Below are positions 22,954 to 35,289 of a stretch of 64,000 bases of DNA, one piece after another. Every line of letters starts with the position of its first letter. Positions within the stretch are counted from its first letter, which is position 1. The translations under genes were made by a program, and so were the position numbers. Under the pieces are notes generated by a model that saw nothing but the letters and a program-made list of their open reading frames with translations, made no database searches and was not told the DNA's origin. Source of the DNA: Cryptomeria japonica (taxonomy: Eukaryota; Streptophyta; Pinopsida; Cupressales; Cupressaceae); the NCBI RefSeq assembly GCF_030272615.1, contig NC_081415.1, positions 264,773,925 to 264,837,924 on the forward strand, in the 5' to 3' direction.

Positions 22954-24486
22954 TGATAACTCAATGATGAGCAAATTGTACCAAACCGGTACTGAGAGGG
23001 GGGGGGGTGAATCAGTACAGACAAAAATAAAGTCCAAAACCAGTTTGACTGCAGACACTTCAAATGATTGGCAGACAGTGACACCGGTTTGAAATAGAGT
23101 GCAACCGGTAAAGCTAAGAATGTTTGAGACAAGCATTAACCAGTTACTCACTTAGCTTTTCGCTTAACTCGAGACTACACTACCATTTCACCCTTATGCA
23201 TAAACAGGTAATCTATCATCAGATCATAATAACAGCTAGTTCAACATGTTTTATTGACAGGCATAAAACACAGTACCATCATATGCTTGAAAGACAATAG
23301 CAAAGCATCACAAGATAAAAGAATCACACATGACACACATATTTTTCATGCGGAAACCCAACTGGGAAAAACCATGGTGGGGATGAATACCCACAAGTTG
23401 TTTCTGAACTCTTTGGAAGTCTACTTTGTTAGGAGCCTTGTTCGGTTAGAGACATTACAATAGGTTCTGCTAGGAACCGATCCTGTTAGAGATCACCCGG
23501 TTAAGGGATGGCTACAATACCGGGTTAAGGGTTAAACCCTGTTAAAGGTTCCCTTGTTAGAGGATTTCAAGAACTCAATAGCTAAAGGATTCTGAAATCA
23601 ATAGCTTTGAATTACCCCATTAAAGGATTTTCAGCAAGTCGATTAAGGCTACCCTATTAAGGGATTTTCCAACTGTTGAGGTGGTTGGAGATCAATAGGT
23701 ATTACAATGATCTGGTAACAACACTTAATGCCAATGCAGATCCGCTTAAGCTCCTCTTCACCTTCTGCACTTACACTCTATAGGTATCACTTCTCTCCTT
23801 TTGGTCTGGCAAGAATAACGTATCCCTTCTCTTGGATACACACACACAACTTTTACCAACAACTTCAAAATGAGACACAACATCGACCTTATAGGAAAAC
23901 AGATAGGTCAGTAGCATAAACCCTAAACCCTAAACCTACTAGGTTAAGGAATTCAAATAGTTCAATCCTGACCGTTGAGCACACTGCATTAAATGTGACA
24001 GTCTTGATCCAATCTCAAGACATTCTCCATCGTCCATTTCCATCGATTTTATGGTCGCTGATAACCCATCATGCGTTATCACCGTTTTATAGACTTCGCA
24101 CATTCCTGAGGTAGATAGAAACAATCTCCCTCATGCAAGATCCTTCACGCACACAGGCTTACGTGGCAACACGATCTATTCTTCTTTACAATGCTAACTC
24201 AACACACAATGTCACCGATTGAGGCACAAAGGCTTGAAGCACATCAACCGGAAACCCTGAAGTTGAGACTACCAAACGGTAGTCATACAATGCTTCCATG
24301 TGACGGTTCCCATAACCGTATGCCGGTTCACCTTGAACAAACACACTGCTTCACTTTGGTACAAATGTCGGTTCATAGTGTTATACCGGTTCTCACATAT
24401 GCCGATTCACACCTCTTCAACATATTAACATCAATGACAACATACATTGTCATTATGTCCACATACCGGTTCACATAATGCCAACA
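22954..24486 (-). repeat. 3' LTR of Copia E1
   Basis: On the plus strand it begins TGATAACTCAATGATGAG and ends CATAATGCCAACA. On the minus strand it starts TGTTGGCATTATGTG, right after a polypurine tract. It contains a telomere-like run at 23918-23936 and a series of irregular GTTAGAGG / GTTAAGGG phrases at 23420-23665. Confidence 0.93.
23918..23936 (+). promoter_or_regulatory. Telo-box-like repeat in the E LTR
   Basis: AAACCCTAAACCCTAAACC: two and a half units of the plant telomere repeat. The same 19 bases stand at the equivalent place in the second LTR (29864-29882). In plants AAACCCTAA is a known promoter element (telo-box); its role here is inference. Confidence 0.6.
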
Positions 24487-24501
24487 ATCTCCCCCTTTGG
24501 C
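24487..24501 (-). other. Polypurine tract of E1
   Basis: On the minus strand GCCAAAGGGGGAGAT directly precedes the 3' LTR. The same tract occurs at 30432-30446 for E2. Confidence 0.88.
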
Positions 24502-24731
24502 ATTGATGGCAATATACAAAGATATCTCTCTGATTCACATCTTCTCAACCAATTTCTGCAGATATCTTCTTCGCTTCACATCTTCTCCCCCTTTGACAAC
24601 AATGCCAAAGTGGAGGCACAAGCTTCCCTATTCCATTATGCTGCTCCCCCTGAGGAGTAGCATCCTTCAACACATCAATCCTGAAGATAAATTTGTCTAT
24701 GCAATACATGACTGATGTGGAGCATATACCT

Positions 24732-27700
24732 TTAGTTCACCTCCTAAAGAGGCAATACCCCTAATTTACCTCTTAAGTATATAAATGTAGTCTTTGGGAG
24801 AGGCTTGGTGAATATGTCTACTAACTGCTCCTTACTGGAAACATGCTCTAGTGCAATCTCTTTATTCTGAACCTTTTCCCTCAAGAAATGATACTTAAGC
24901 TCAAAGTGCTTGGTTCTAGAATGTAAAACTGAATTCTTGGAGATATTAATTGCACTAGTACTGTCACAAAATATACTTATCGGTTCAGATACTGGAACTT
25001 TGAAGCCATTCAATACATGCTTCATCCAAATTGTGTGAGTGCAATTCATGAAAGCTGCAACATACTCTGCTTCCATTGTAGACTGAGAGATACAACTTTG
25101 TTTTTTACTCATCCATGAGACTAGTCTACCACCGAGGAAGAATGTACCACCGGTTGTGCTCTTCCAGTCATCTACATTACCAGCCCAATCAGCATCTGTG
25201 AACACTTTCAGGTTAAAATCATTATTATATGGATACCATAAGCCATAGTCAATAGTTCCCTTTAGATACCTAAGAATCCGCTTGACTACAACCAAGTGGG
25301 ATTCTCTTGGACTTTTCTGGAACCTTGTAGTAATGCCAACTACATGTGCAATATCCAGTCTGCTATGCACTACATAATGCAATTTACCAATGATTGATCG
25401 GTATTCCTTCTCATCAACCAACGCTGAGTCATCCTCTTTGGATAGTTTACAACCGGTCACCATCGGTGTACCAACTGGTTTGCTATCTTCCATGCCAAAG
25501 GTCTTCAACACCTCTTTGACATACTTGGACTAAGTGATAAAGATTCCATCTTTCATCTGCTGGATCTGTAGTCCAATGAAGAACTTAATCTCCCCTATGA
25601 GTGACATCTCAAACTCTTTCTTCATCTCATCTGCAAATTCATGACTCATCTTGTCATCTCCACCAAAGATAATGTCATCAACAAATACCTCACAGATTAG
25701 GATTTGATCTCCTTCAGACTTCAAGTAGATATTTCTATCTTCACTTGTTTTCTCAAATCCAATCTTCACAAGATGGGAATGCAGGTGTTCATACCATGCT
25801 CTAGGTGCTTGCTTTAGACCATATAAGGCTTTATGTAGCCTACACACCATGTCACTATCTTCAAATAGGGAAAATCCATCTGGCTGCTCTCTATACACCT
25901 CCTCTTCAAGTACACCATTTAGGAATGTAGATTTTACATCCATTTGATATACTTTGAAGCCTTTAAAAGCTGCATATGCAAGAAGCATATGAACTCCTTC
26001 CAATCTAGCTACAGGAGGACAGGTTTCTCCATAGTCTTCTCCTTCTTCTTGAGCATATCCTTTGCATACCAATCTGGCTTTGTTTCTTATCATTGTGCCA
26101 TCCTCATTCAGCTTATTTCTGAAGACCCATTTGGTACCAATGACATTTTTATGCTCGGGTCTAGGTACCAAAGACCATGTACCATTTTTCTCTATCTGGT
26201 CAAGTTCCTCTTCCATTCCCTTGATCCAGTCTTCATCTTTATGTGCCTCTTTGAATGATTTAGGCTCAAATTCAGAGATCATACATGAGTTTTCTTTGAC
26301 TTTTCTTCTTATAAGGATTCTTGCATCCTTATCTCCTATGATCTGCTTAGGATCATGATTCAGCTTGACATACTGAGGAATGGTCTTGATAGATTCCTCT
26401 TGCTTTTATTCCATATCCTCATCTCCATCAGTATTAGCATCTACATCTGTCGGTGTAGGAACACTGTTATTGGTACTCGGTTGACTAACAACCGGTTCCC
26501 AAAAGGTTGCAACCGGTTCGTTTACCGCTTGCTCACTACCGGTTTCCTCAGTTTTCTCAAAGGTTTCATCAACTCTTGCATTGATGCTTTCCATAATTCT
26601 CTGAGTCCTATTGTTGAAACACTTGAGAGCTTTGCTCTTGGTGGAATATCCTAGGAATATTCCCTCATCACATTTCGCATCAGATTTGCTCTGGTGTTCA
26701 CTCCTCTTGATGTAACATTTGCTACCAAACACTCTAAAGTAGCTAACCACATATGTCTTACCGGTCCAATACTCATAAGGAGTTTTATCCTTATCTTTCT
26801 TGATGAGTACCCGGTTCATTGTGTAGACTGTAGTGCTCACCGCTTCTCTCCAAAAGGTGTGAGCTACCTTTCCTTGAATCAACATGGTTCTGGCTGCTTC
26901 AACCACAATCATGTTATTCCTCTCTACTAGGCCATTCTGCTATGGAGTTTGGGGGGTAGACAATTGCCTCTTGATGCCATGTTCTTCACAGTACTTGTTG
27001 AATTCACTAGAAGTGAATTCCCCTCCTTGATCAGTTCTCAGGTACTTGAGCCTTTTACCGCTTTCCTTCTCCACTAATGCTCTGAAAGCTTTGAACTTTA
27101 CAAAAGCTTCAGATTTGTCTTTCAAGAATGTGACCCACATCATTCTTGAGCAGTCATCAGTGAGAATCATGAAGTACCTATCACCTTGTACACTCCTAGT
27201 TTTCATAGGACCACACATATCAGTATGCACAAGATCAAGAAAATTGTCAGCAGTGAAAGATTAACCTTTAAAGGTTGAGGAAGACATTTTCCCCAATTGA
27301 CACTTTTTGCACAAGGTATTATTTGGTTTTCTTAGCATCGACAACCCTCTAACTACCTTGATCTTACTAGCTTTCACAATGTTATCAAAGTTTACATGGT
27401 AGAGTCTCCTATGCTATATCCAGCTATCATCAAATTTGGCCATAAGACATGTACTTATATTTGGATTCAGATGAAATAGGTTACCTTTGGTCTGCATGCT
27501 AGTGGCCACCAATTCACCATTCTTTCCTTTGATTCTGCAAACTCCATTCTTGAATTCCAGAGTGAGGCCACTATTATTCAGCTGGGCAACACTTAGAAGG
27601 TTGTGTCTAAGACCATCAACCCAATACACATTGTCAGCACTACTCTTTCCATTCAGAGAGATGGACTGTCTGCCTTTGACCATACATGGTGCATCATTGC

Positions 27701-28829
27701 CAAAGAAAACCACACCACCATCATACTCCTCCAAGGATAGAAACTTGCTCTGGTCACTAGTCATATGGTGAGAACAACCACTGTTAATGATCCACTCATT
27801 GGAATTATCAAACCGGGAGACAAGAGCCTTCTTGTCTGACACATCTTCTTTGACAGCAACAAACACAATATCTTCATTTTCTTCATCCTCTAATTCTTCA
27901 TCTATGACACCTTCATCAACTGCCACAAAACAGTTTCTCCGGTTTCCTCCTTTGAATTTCTTGAACCTTTCCGGTTTGTCCTTGTTGTCGCCATTAGGAC
28001 AGTTTATAGCAATATGTCCTATCCAGTTACAAGAGAAGCATTTCAAAGGTAGCTTACCTATGTATTTGCCAGTTCCTTTTGGAAGTTTCCTGGAAAGGAG
28101 AGCTTCAAATGCCATTAGAATCTCCTCATCATCCATTTCTCTGCCCTGTCTTGGTTCACCACTAGTGCTAGCTTCTTTTCCTTTTCTAGATGGTACAACA
28201 GAAGCTCTAAAAGTTGATTCAGCCTTTTGAACACTACCATCTAAACTATTTAGCTCATAGGTTGTCAAATTTGCAATGATGGAGTCAAGGCATACCTTAG
28301 TCTTGTCTATTGATCTTAGCTCTTGAATAGCAGCAACCCTTATTGCATAGACCGACAATAGGGATCTCAGGACTTTTCTTACCACAGTGGCATCTTCTAT
28401 TTTACCACCTGCACTCTTGATATCTCCAACAACAGTTTTGATTCTTATTCCATACTGTTGAATGGTCTCACCTTCAACCATCCGCATATCTTCAAACTTC
28501 CCTCTAAGGCTTTCTTCCTTAGCCTATTTTACATGTTCATCACTGCCATAGATATTTTCAGGAGTATCCCATACCTCTTTGGGATTCACCTTATCCTGAA
28601 CATCAATGAACTCAATGTCAGATAAACTACTAATTAGGGCTTCCATGACTTGCCCATTCTCCTGCATCTCTCTCTTTTGATCATCGACAAGGGTACCGGT
28701 AGGAGCAACAAAGACAATCTCAACATAGCTCCAGTGTTGAGCACCCATTCTTCTGATGAATATCTTCATTCTGTCTTTCCATATACTAAAATTTTCTCCA
28801 TTAAACTTTGGACCTTCCCTCTTCATCAT
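24732..28829 (-). pseudogene. Copia E1 gag-pol polyprotein, one frame with seven stops
   Basis: A single uninterrupted frame of 1,365 codons from ATG 28829 to the natural TAA at 24732, with no frameshift. In-frame stops stand at 28524, 27414, 27261, 26940, 26406, 25530 and 24744. Domains in order: UBN2 gag (MMKREGPKFN start); intact CCHC knuckle CFSCNWIGHIAINC near 28010-28055; protease with NSGCSHHMTSD near 27770-27800, where the catalytic Asp has become Asn; integrase zinc-binding CKKC near 27310; integrase core with HTD, LRTDQGGE and VERNN; RT with [10 protein letters not shown] near 25670-25690; RNase H with FTDADWAG and EAEYVA. The end reads KPLPKTTF...LGVLPL. It is the best-preserved pol in the window. 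It would need every stop reversed to be active. Confidence 0.94.
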
Positions 28830-28886
28830 TAGACTAGGATCTTTACCTCAAGCAGTTAAGCTTATAACATAGAGGACCTGGAGGAC

Positions 28887-28898
28887 GCTCTGATACCA
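28887..28898 (-). other. Primer-binding site of Copia E1
   Basis: On the minus strand this is TGGTATCAGAGC, a perfect initiator-Met tRNA-complementary site, two bases from the LTR (28901). Confidence 0.93.
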
Positions 28899-28900
28899 AT

Positions 28901-30431
28901 TGATAACTCAATGATGAGTGAATAGTACCAAACTAGTATTGAGAGGGGGGGGGTGAATCAGTACAGACAAAAATACAGTCCGAAACCGGTTTGACTGTAG
29001 ACACTTCAAATGACTGGCAGATAGTGACACCGGTTTGAAATAGAGTGCAACCGGTAAAGCTAAGAATGTCTGAGACAAGCATTAACCGGTTACTCACTTA
29101 GCTTTTCAATCAACTCGAGACTACACTACCATTTCACCCTTATGCATAAATAGGTAATCTATCATTAGATCATAATAACAACTAGTTCAACATGTTTTAT
29201 TGATAGGCATAAAACACAAAACCATCATATGCTTGACAAACAATAGCAAAGCATCACAAGATAAAAGCATCACACATGACACACATATTTTTCATGTGGA
29301 AACCCAGCTGGGAAAAACCATGGTGGGGATGAATACCCACAAGCTATTTTTGAACTCTTTAGAAGTCCGCTCTATTAGGAGCCTTGTCCGGTTAGAGACA
29401 TTATGATAGGTTCTACTAGGAACCGATCCTGTTAGAGATCACCCAATGAAGGAATGGCTACAATACCCGATTAAGGGTTAAACCCTGTTAAAGGTTACCT
29501 TGTTAGAGGATTTCAAGAACTTAATAGCTAAAGGATTCCAAACTCAATAGCTTTTAATTACCCTGTAAAAGGATTTTCAGAAAGCCGGTTAAGGCTACCC
29601 TGTTAAGGGATTTTCCAACTGTTGAGGTGGTTAGAGATCAACAGGTATTACAATGATCTGGTAACAACACTTAATGCCAATGTAGATCCCCTTAAGCTCC
29701 TCTTCACCTCCTGCACTTACACTCTACAGGTATCACTTCTCTCCTTTTGGTCTGGCCAGAATCACGTATCCCTTCTCTTGGATACATACACACAACTTTT
29801 GCCAACATCTTCAGAACGAGACACAACATCGACCTTATAGGAAAATAGATAGGTCAGTAGCATAAACCCTAAACCCTAAACCTGTTAGGTTAAGGAATTC
29901 AAATGGTTCAATCCTGACCATTGAGCACACTGCATTAAATGCGACAGTCTTGATCCAATCTCAAGACATTCTCCATCATCCATTTCCACCTATTTTATGG
30001 CGGCTGTAACCCATCATGCGTTATCACTATTTTATAGACTTCGCACATTCCCGAGGTAGATAGAAACAATCTCCCTCATGCAAGATCCTTCACACACACA
30101 GGCTTATGTGGCAACATGATCTGTTCTTCTTTACAATGCTAACTCATCACGCAATGTCACTAGTTGAGCCACATAGGCTTGAAGCACATCAACTGGAAAC
30201 CCTGAAGTTGAGACTACCAACTGGTAGTCATACAACGCTTCCATCTGCTGGTTCCCATAATTGTATGCCGGTTCACCATGAATAAACACACCGCTTCACT
30301 TTGTCACAAATGCAGGTTCACAGTGTTATACAAGTTCTCACATATGCCGGTTCACACCTCTTCAACATATTGACATCAATGACAACATACAATGTCATTA
30401 TGTCCACATTCTGGTTCACATAATGCCAATA
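28901..30431 (-). repeat. Central LTR shared by E1 (5') and E2 (3')
   Basis: Begins TGATAACTCAATGATGAG and ends CATAATGCCAATA, where the terminal CA has become TA. It is flanked on the left by the E1 primer-binding site and on the right by the E2 polypurine tract, so it acts as 5' LTR on one side and 3' LTR on the other. It carries the telo-box-like run at 29864-29882. Confidence 0.93.
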
Positions 30432-30676
30432 ATCTCCCCCTTTGGCATTGATGGCAATATACAAAGATATCTCTCTGCTTCACATCTTCTCCCCCAATTT
30501 CTGCACATATCTTCTCCACTTCACATCTTCTTCCCCTTTGACAATAATGCCAAAGTGGAGGCACAAGCTTCCCTGTTCCATTATGCTGCTCCCCCTGAGG
30601 AGTAGCATCCTTCAACACATCAATCCTGAAGATAAATTTATGTATTCAATACATGACTGATGTGGAGCATATACCT

Positions 30677-32137
30677 TTAGTTCAACTCCTGAAGGGGCAG
30701 TACCCCTAATTCAGCTCTTAAGTATATAAATGTAGTCTTTGGGAGAGGCTTGGTGAATATGTCTGCTAACTACTCCTTACTGGAAACATGCTCCAGTGCA
30801 ATCTCTTTATTCTGAACCTTTTCCCTCAAGAAATGATACTTAAGTTCAAAGTGCTTGGTTTTAGAATGTAAAACCAAATTCTTTGAGATATTAATTGCAC
30901 TATTATTCTCACAAAATATACTTACCGGTTCAGATATTGGAACTTTGAAGCCATTCAATACATGCTTCATCCAAATTGTTTGAGTGCAATTCATGTAAGC
31001 TGCAACATACTCTACTCCCATTGTAGACTGAGAGATACAACTCTGCTTTTTACTCATCCATGAGACTAGTCTACCACCAAGGAAGAATGCACCACCGGCT
31101 GTGCTCTTCCGGTCATCTACATTAGCAGCCCAATCATCATCTGTGAACACTTTCAGGTTAAAATCATTATTATATGGATACCATAACCCATAGTCAATAG
31201 TTCCCTTCATATACCTAAGAATCCGCTTGACTACAACCAAGTGGGATTCTCTTGGACTTTTCTGGAACCTTGCAGTAATGCCAACTACATGTGCAATATC
31301 CGGTCTGCTATGCACTACATAATGCAATTTACCAATCATTGATCGATATTCCTTCTCATCAACCAACGCTGAGTCATCCTCTTTGGATAGTTTACAACCG
31401 GTCACCATTAGTGTACCAACTGGTTTGCTATCTTCGATGCCAAAGGTCTTCAACACCTCTTTGACATACTTGGACTGAGTGATAAAGATTCCATCTTTCA
31501 TCTGCTGGATCTGCAGTCCAATGAAGAACTTAATCTCCCCTATGAGTGACATCTCAAACTCTTTCTTCATCTCATCTGCAAATTCATGACTCATCTTGTC
31601 ATCTCCACCAAAGATAATGTTATCAACAAATACCTCACATATCAAGATTTGATCTCCTTCAGACTTCAAGTAGATATTGCTATCTTCACTTGTTCTCTCA
31701 AATCCAATCTTCACAAGATGGGAATGTAGGCATTCATACCATTCTCTAGGTGCTTGCTTTAGACCATATGAGGCTTTATGTAGCCTACACACCATGTCAT
31801 TGTCTTCAGATAGGGCAAACCCATCCAGTTGGTCTATATACACCTCCTCTTAGAGTACACCATTTAGGAATGCAGATTTTACATCCATTTGATATACTTT
31901 GAAGCCTTTAAAAGTTGAATATGCAAGAAGCATATGAACTCCTTCCAATCTGGCTACAAAAGGAAAGGTTTCTTCATAGTCTTTTCCTTCTTCTTGAGCA
32001 TATCCTTTGCATACCAATTTGGCTTTGTTTCTTATCACTGTGCCATCCTCATTCAGCTTATTTCTAAAGACCCATTTGGTACCAATGACATTTTTATGCT
32101 CCAGTCTGGGTACCAAAGACCATGTACCTCTTTTCTA
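30677..32137 (-). pseudogene. Copia E2 RT-RNase H, 5' truncated
   Basis: Same family as E1, with the C-terminal end LGVLPLQELN and a natural stop at 30677. RT starts within the [13 protein letters not shown] block (32116 downwards), carries [13 protein letters not shown] (the catalytic DD reads DN), then RNase H with EYVAAYMNCTQ. Stops occur at about 31847 (TAA) and 30768 (TAG, where E1 has CAG). Gag, protease, integrase and the start of RT are missing because the copy ends at the LTR fragment of element C. The DD to DN change would inactivate RT even without the stops. Confidence 0.9.
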
Positions 32138-32772
32138 TAAAGTCTTCATTAGAGGATTAATTCCTCCTGGGGTTTGACCTAGGCAAACTCCTATCAATCC
32201 AACACCATTTCTCCTCTCTTCTATATGCATATTTTAGACTTAGTAGATAAATAATATAGATTCAAAAAGTGCATACTGAGATGAAGAGATGGAGACTTAA
32301 AAAAAAGTAGAAAACTCTGGACGTTTCAGACAAGTCTAAAGTGTTTTGACACTTTTTTGATGAAATTTAAGGGAAATATTTTGAGGAACATATTAATCTT
32401 GAATATTTTTATAGTATCTATATTAGACACCTTCAGGAACAAGATGCCTTGCCAAATAGTCCAACACATTTAGCCTCAAATTGCAGACTCAAGTTCCTCT
32501 CTAATTCCTATTTATAGATTTGTTCTCACAGTCTGCATATTTGTTCTATATCTTATTGTTTATGTTGATTACTTCTAATATTGCATCATTAGTCATAGTT
32601 CTTGCATCTCACCATTCTATCTTATCTAATTACATCTACACTCAACAAGGAAACAATCTAAAGGGTTTGTAGTTGGGCCTATTTGTTGTTTCTATAATGT
32701 ATGTTGATGTGAATAGGTTTGATTCCTAGTTTGCATGTTTAATATAGTGAATCCCATTTTCACACATCTACA
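32137..32772 (+). repeat. Left LTR of element C, 5' truncated
   Basis: Matches about 52105-52760 of the right LTR (GGTTTGACCTAGG near its left end, CATTTTCACACAT at its right end). About 650 bp of its 5' part are missing. The junction with Copia E2 falls in a shared CTCTTTTCTAT (E2 side about 32127-32137). Confidence 0.85.
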
Positions 32773-33119
32773 TTTTGCTGAACTTGACTTTTTCTCAAAT
32801 ATTTCTGATTTGGATGTTTAGATCTAAGTTTTATTGCACATTATTCTCATATTTAGAGACATTGATTTCTGAAATGAACCACTTCTATATTTCATTTTTC
32901 TTAATTAATTGGTTAATTGATCATTCTATTGTGATATTGCATTGTTTAATATCTTCTTTTTCTATAATTGTTTGCATTATCAATTATATAAGAGGCATTG
33001 TGAGTATAAATATATTTCAGTAGCTTTACCTTCTTTGTGTATGAACTTCATTACCTATTATCTTGAATTCAATATCTTGGTGAGAAGAAGTTATAGAATT
33101 ATTGCTTCCTAAAATTTAA

Positions 33120-34055
33120 ACACTACGGGTGGTGAGCTTGAGTTGACTAACTTATTCCCTAGGATCTTGAGTGAATCATCTTCTTTTGATCCAACATCTA
33201 ACATGCCTAACATTGTTGAGAACGCTTCCCTTCATGCTTCTCATGATGAGGATTGTTGTCAAACTCAAGTGTCTAATGAAAAAATTATGGAAGCTTGACA
33301 AGGATTTGGAAGGGATTTAACAATTTGTGAGTCAAGAACACTTTTATTGGAAAGTAAATCCATTGATTTAAGGTTTAAGGAGGTTGATTCAAAATTATGA
33401 AAATGGTGTGGAAGTGTTGCATGGTATAGCTCATATTATGGATGATAATATTATGACATTGAAATGTTCTGCTGAAGTGCTTGGACATTCAAATCCTTAA
33501 AACCAAGTTGAGCCTTCCATTCCTATTCTTACATATTTTCCTATTGTGCCTACATATACATCTTTCATCATAGCTACCTTTACACAAAATATTAATGCTA
33601 CACATGTTAGTAATTGGGGTAATCCTATCAATGAATATTCCCATATACCACCTTCAACCAATCTTCTATTTGTTTATCAACAATCTCCTCTACCAATCTA
33701 TCATAATGTTCCACCTAATTATCATACTACACCTTCAAATCATCCATCTCAATCCAACATTTCATCATATAATTCATCCACCAAAGCCACCATAAACCAT
33801 TTGATTCAAAATGTTTCTTTACAACACCAATTGGCTACCATAACCCAATCTAAGTCTTGTATCAGTACATATTCTACTGCCAGCCTAATTTCCATTGATA
33901 TCTTTAATACTCCTCTTCCACAATGCATTAAGGTTACCCAATCAAAGAAGTATAATGGAAAAGGTGACCCCTAGACTCATGTGAAAATATTTTCAGCTTT
34001 GTGTAGTGATTTCTACTATGACCACAAACTCATGGAGAAACTATTCACCTATACG
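33120..34055 (+). pseudogene. Element C gag, N-terminal part
   Basis: A decayed gag with the long low-complexity N-terminus typical of large Gypsy gags (Asn, Pro, His and Ser rich, 33546-33970), then KKYNGKGDP. A stop at 33972 is followed by THVKIFSALCS and KLFTYT, where element G interrupts the frame. The frame resumes at 48075 as LRDKTSKWF. Earlier stops near 33300-33400 show decay. The gag assignment comes from this sequence plus the downstream zinc-finger-like part. Confidence 0.75.
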
Positions 34056-35179
34056 TGTTGACTCTAAATTTTACCTTAAATGTGAACAACCTTATGGTAA
34101 ATTTAGTGATGGGGGACCTATTGCGCAAAAATCACTGAATGACCTCTAGGTTTAAGAAGTTGACTCTTCATTACAATTGAGGAGGAAAGGGGAAGGAGGA
34201 AACTTAAAGCAAAATGGTCTACACTATTTAGGCAATGCACTAGAACATTTTGGAAAAGTATTAACAACATATAAAACCTAGAAATATCTGGTTTTAAATC
34301 CCATTCAACAATCTACATGCCCAAAACCATTCAAGAGACTAACCCAACACAACACCCATTCAACATAAAATGATATTAACTATTCATTTGACAGATAACA
34401 AGTCTCAAAACATAGTTTAATCTGTGAAGTCTCACAACAAATATCATAGAAGCTATTGAACTTCAAAACAACACATAAGTCAATATATATTAAGCATTGA
34501 CAAATAAAACCATCACAGAGGCCATAGGCACAATATGATCTGTCTATCATTCACTAAATTAAATCAAGATAAAGGCCTCTTCAAATGAGCCAAAGTCTAA
34601 AAAACTCTCTGAAAGTCTGAACCCCTAAAACAAGGAAAACATAAGCATAAATAGAGCCCTCGACTCAACTAACAACTCACAACATAAGCAACCTTCTAGC
34701 AACCGCTTCTGACCAGAAAACCTATCGTGCACCCCGCAAGATCATACCCAGCAAAATCACCCTCAAAGTTGTTATTTCTACCATATCATGGCAACCTCCA
34801 TACCTGCCCAACAAGAAAACCACGATGCAAACCACATCCTAACTCATGAACCACCATGGAAGGCTCACGACAACTCGGAGTTCATCTGAAAATGAGCACA
34901 AAAATAGAACCAAATCGGGCAGCGCAAAGGCACCAAGTGTCCTTATCCTCGCACGATAAATCATGGGGTCGAGAGGAGTGCCATGTCATAAAAACCTGAG
35001 CCACGCGGAAACTCTGCATTCCCCCAAACTCTGAATGGGAAAAGTGAGCAATCAGAAGCAATGCCGAGACGACACCAGGCTCACATGTTTTGTACGGGGA
35101 GCATAGCTGGAAAATCAAAACGAACGGGTGCCACTCAATCAAAATGTCACCTACGGATGACTCCGAAATAATGTTAACA
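34056..35179 (-). repeat. Left LTR of element G
   Basis: About 1.12 kb, starting TGTTGACTCTAAATTTTACC and ending ATAATGTTAACA on the plus strand. It closely matches the right LTR. TATA-like sequences on the plus strand are ATATAAAACC near 34270 and CATAAATAGAGCC near 34648. Confidence 0.92.
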
Positions 35180-35184
35180 TTTAT

Positions 35185-35200
35185 TGGTGACTAAATGTGG
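35185..35200 (+). other. Primer-binding-site-like sequence inside the left LTR edge
   Basis: TGGTGACTAAATGTGG starts five bases after the left LTR on the plus strand. TGG just inside an LTR is the usual start of a primer-binding site. It points to plus orientation, against gag-pol, so I give it low confidence. Confidence 0.35.
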
Positions 35201-35289
35201 AATTATGCCTGCGGAATGCTCGAACCCAAAATTGTTGGTTCGAAGACCAAAATTCATGTCAAAATAGGGGGGAGTAGATCAAAGACCTA

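Larger units (their letters stand above)
22954..32137 (-). mobile_element. Ty1/Copia element E: tandem LTR-internal-LTR-internal array
   Basis: On the minus strand, LTR 22954-24486, internal region E1 24487-28900, LTR 28901-30431 and internal region E2 30432 to about 32137 follow each other without extra sequence. The central LTR is both the 5' LTR of E1 and the 3' LTR of E2. E2 is cut off inside RT at about 32137, where an LTR fragment of element C begins. The LTRs are 1,533 and 1,531 bp long and closely similar. This is the arrangement expected from unequal recombination between neighbouring or allelic copies. Confidence 0.92.
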
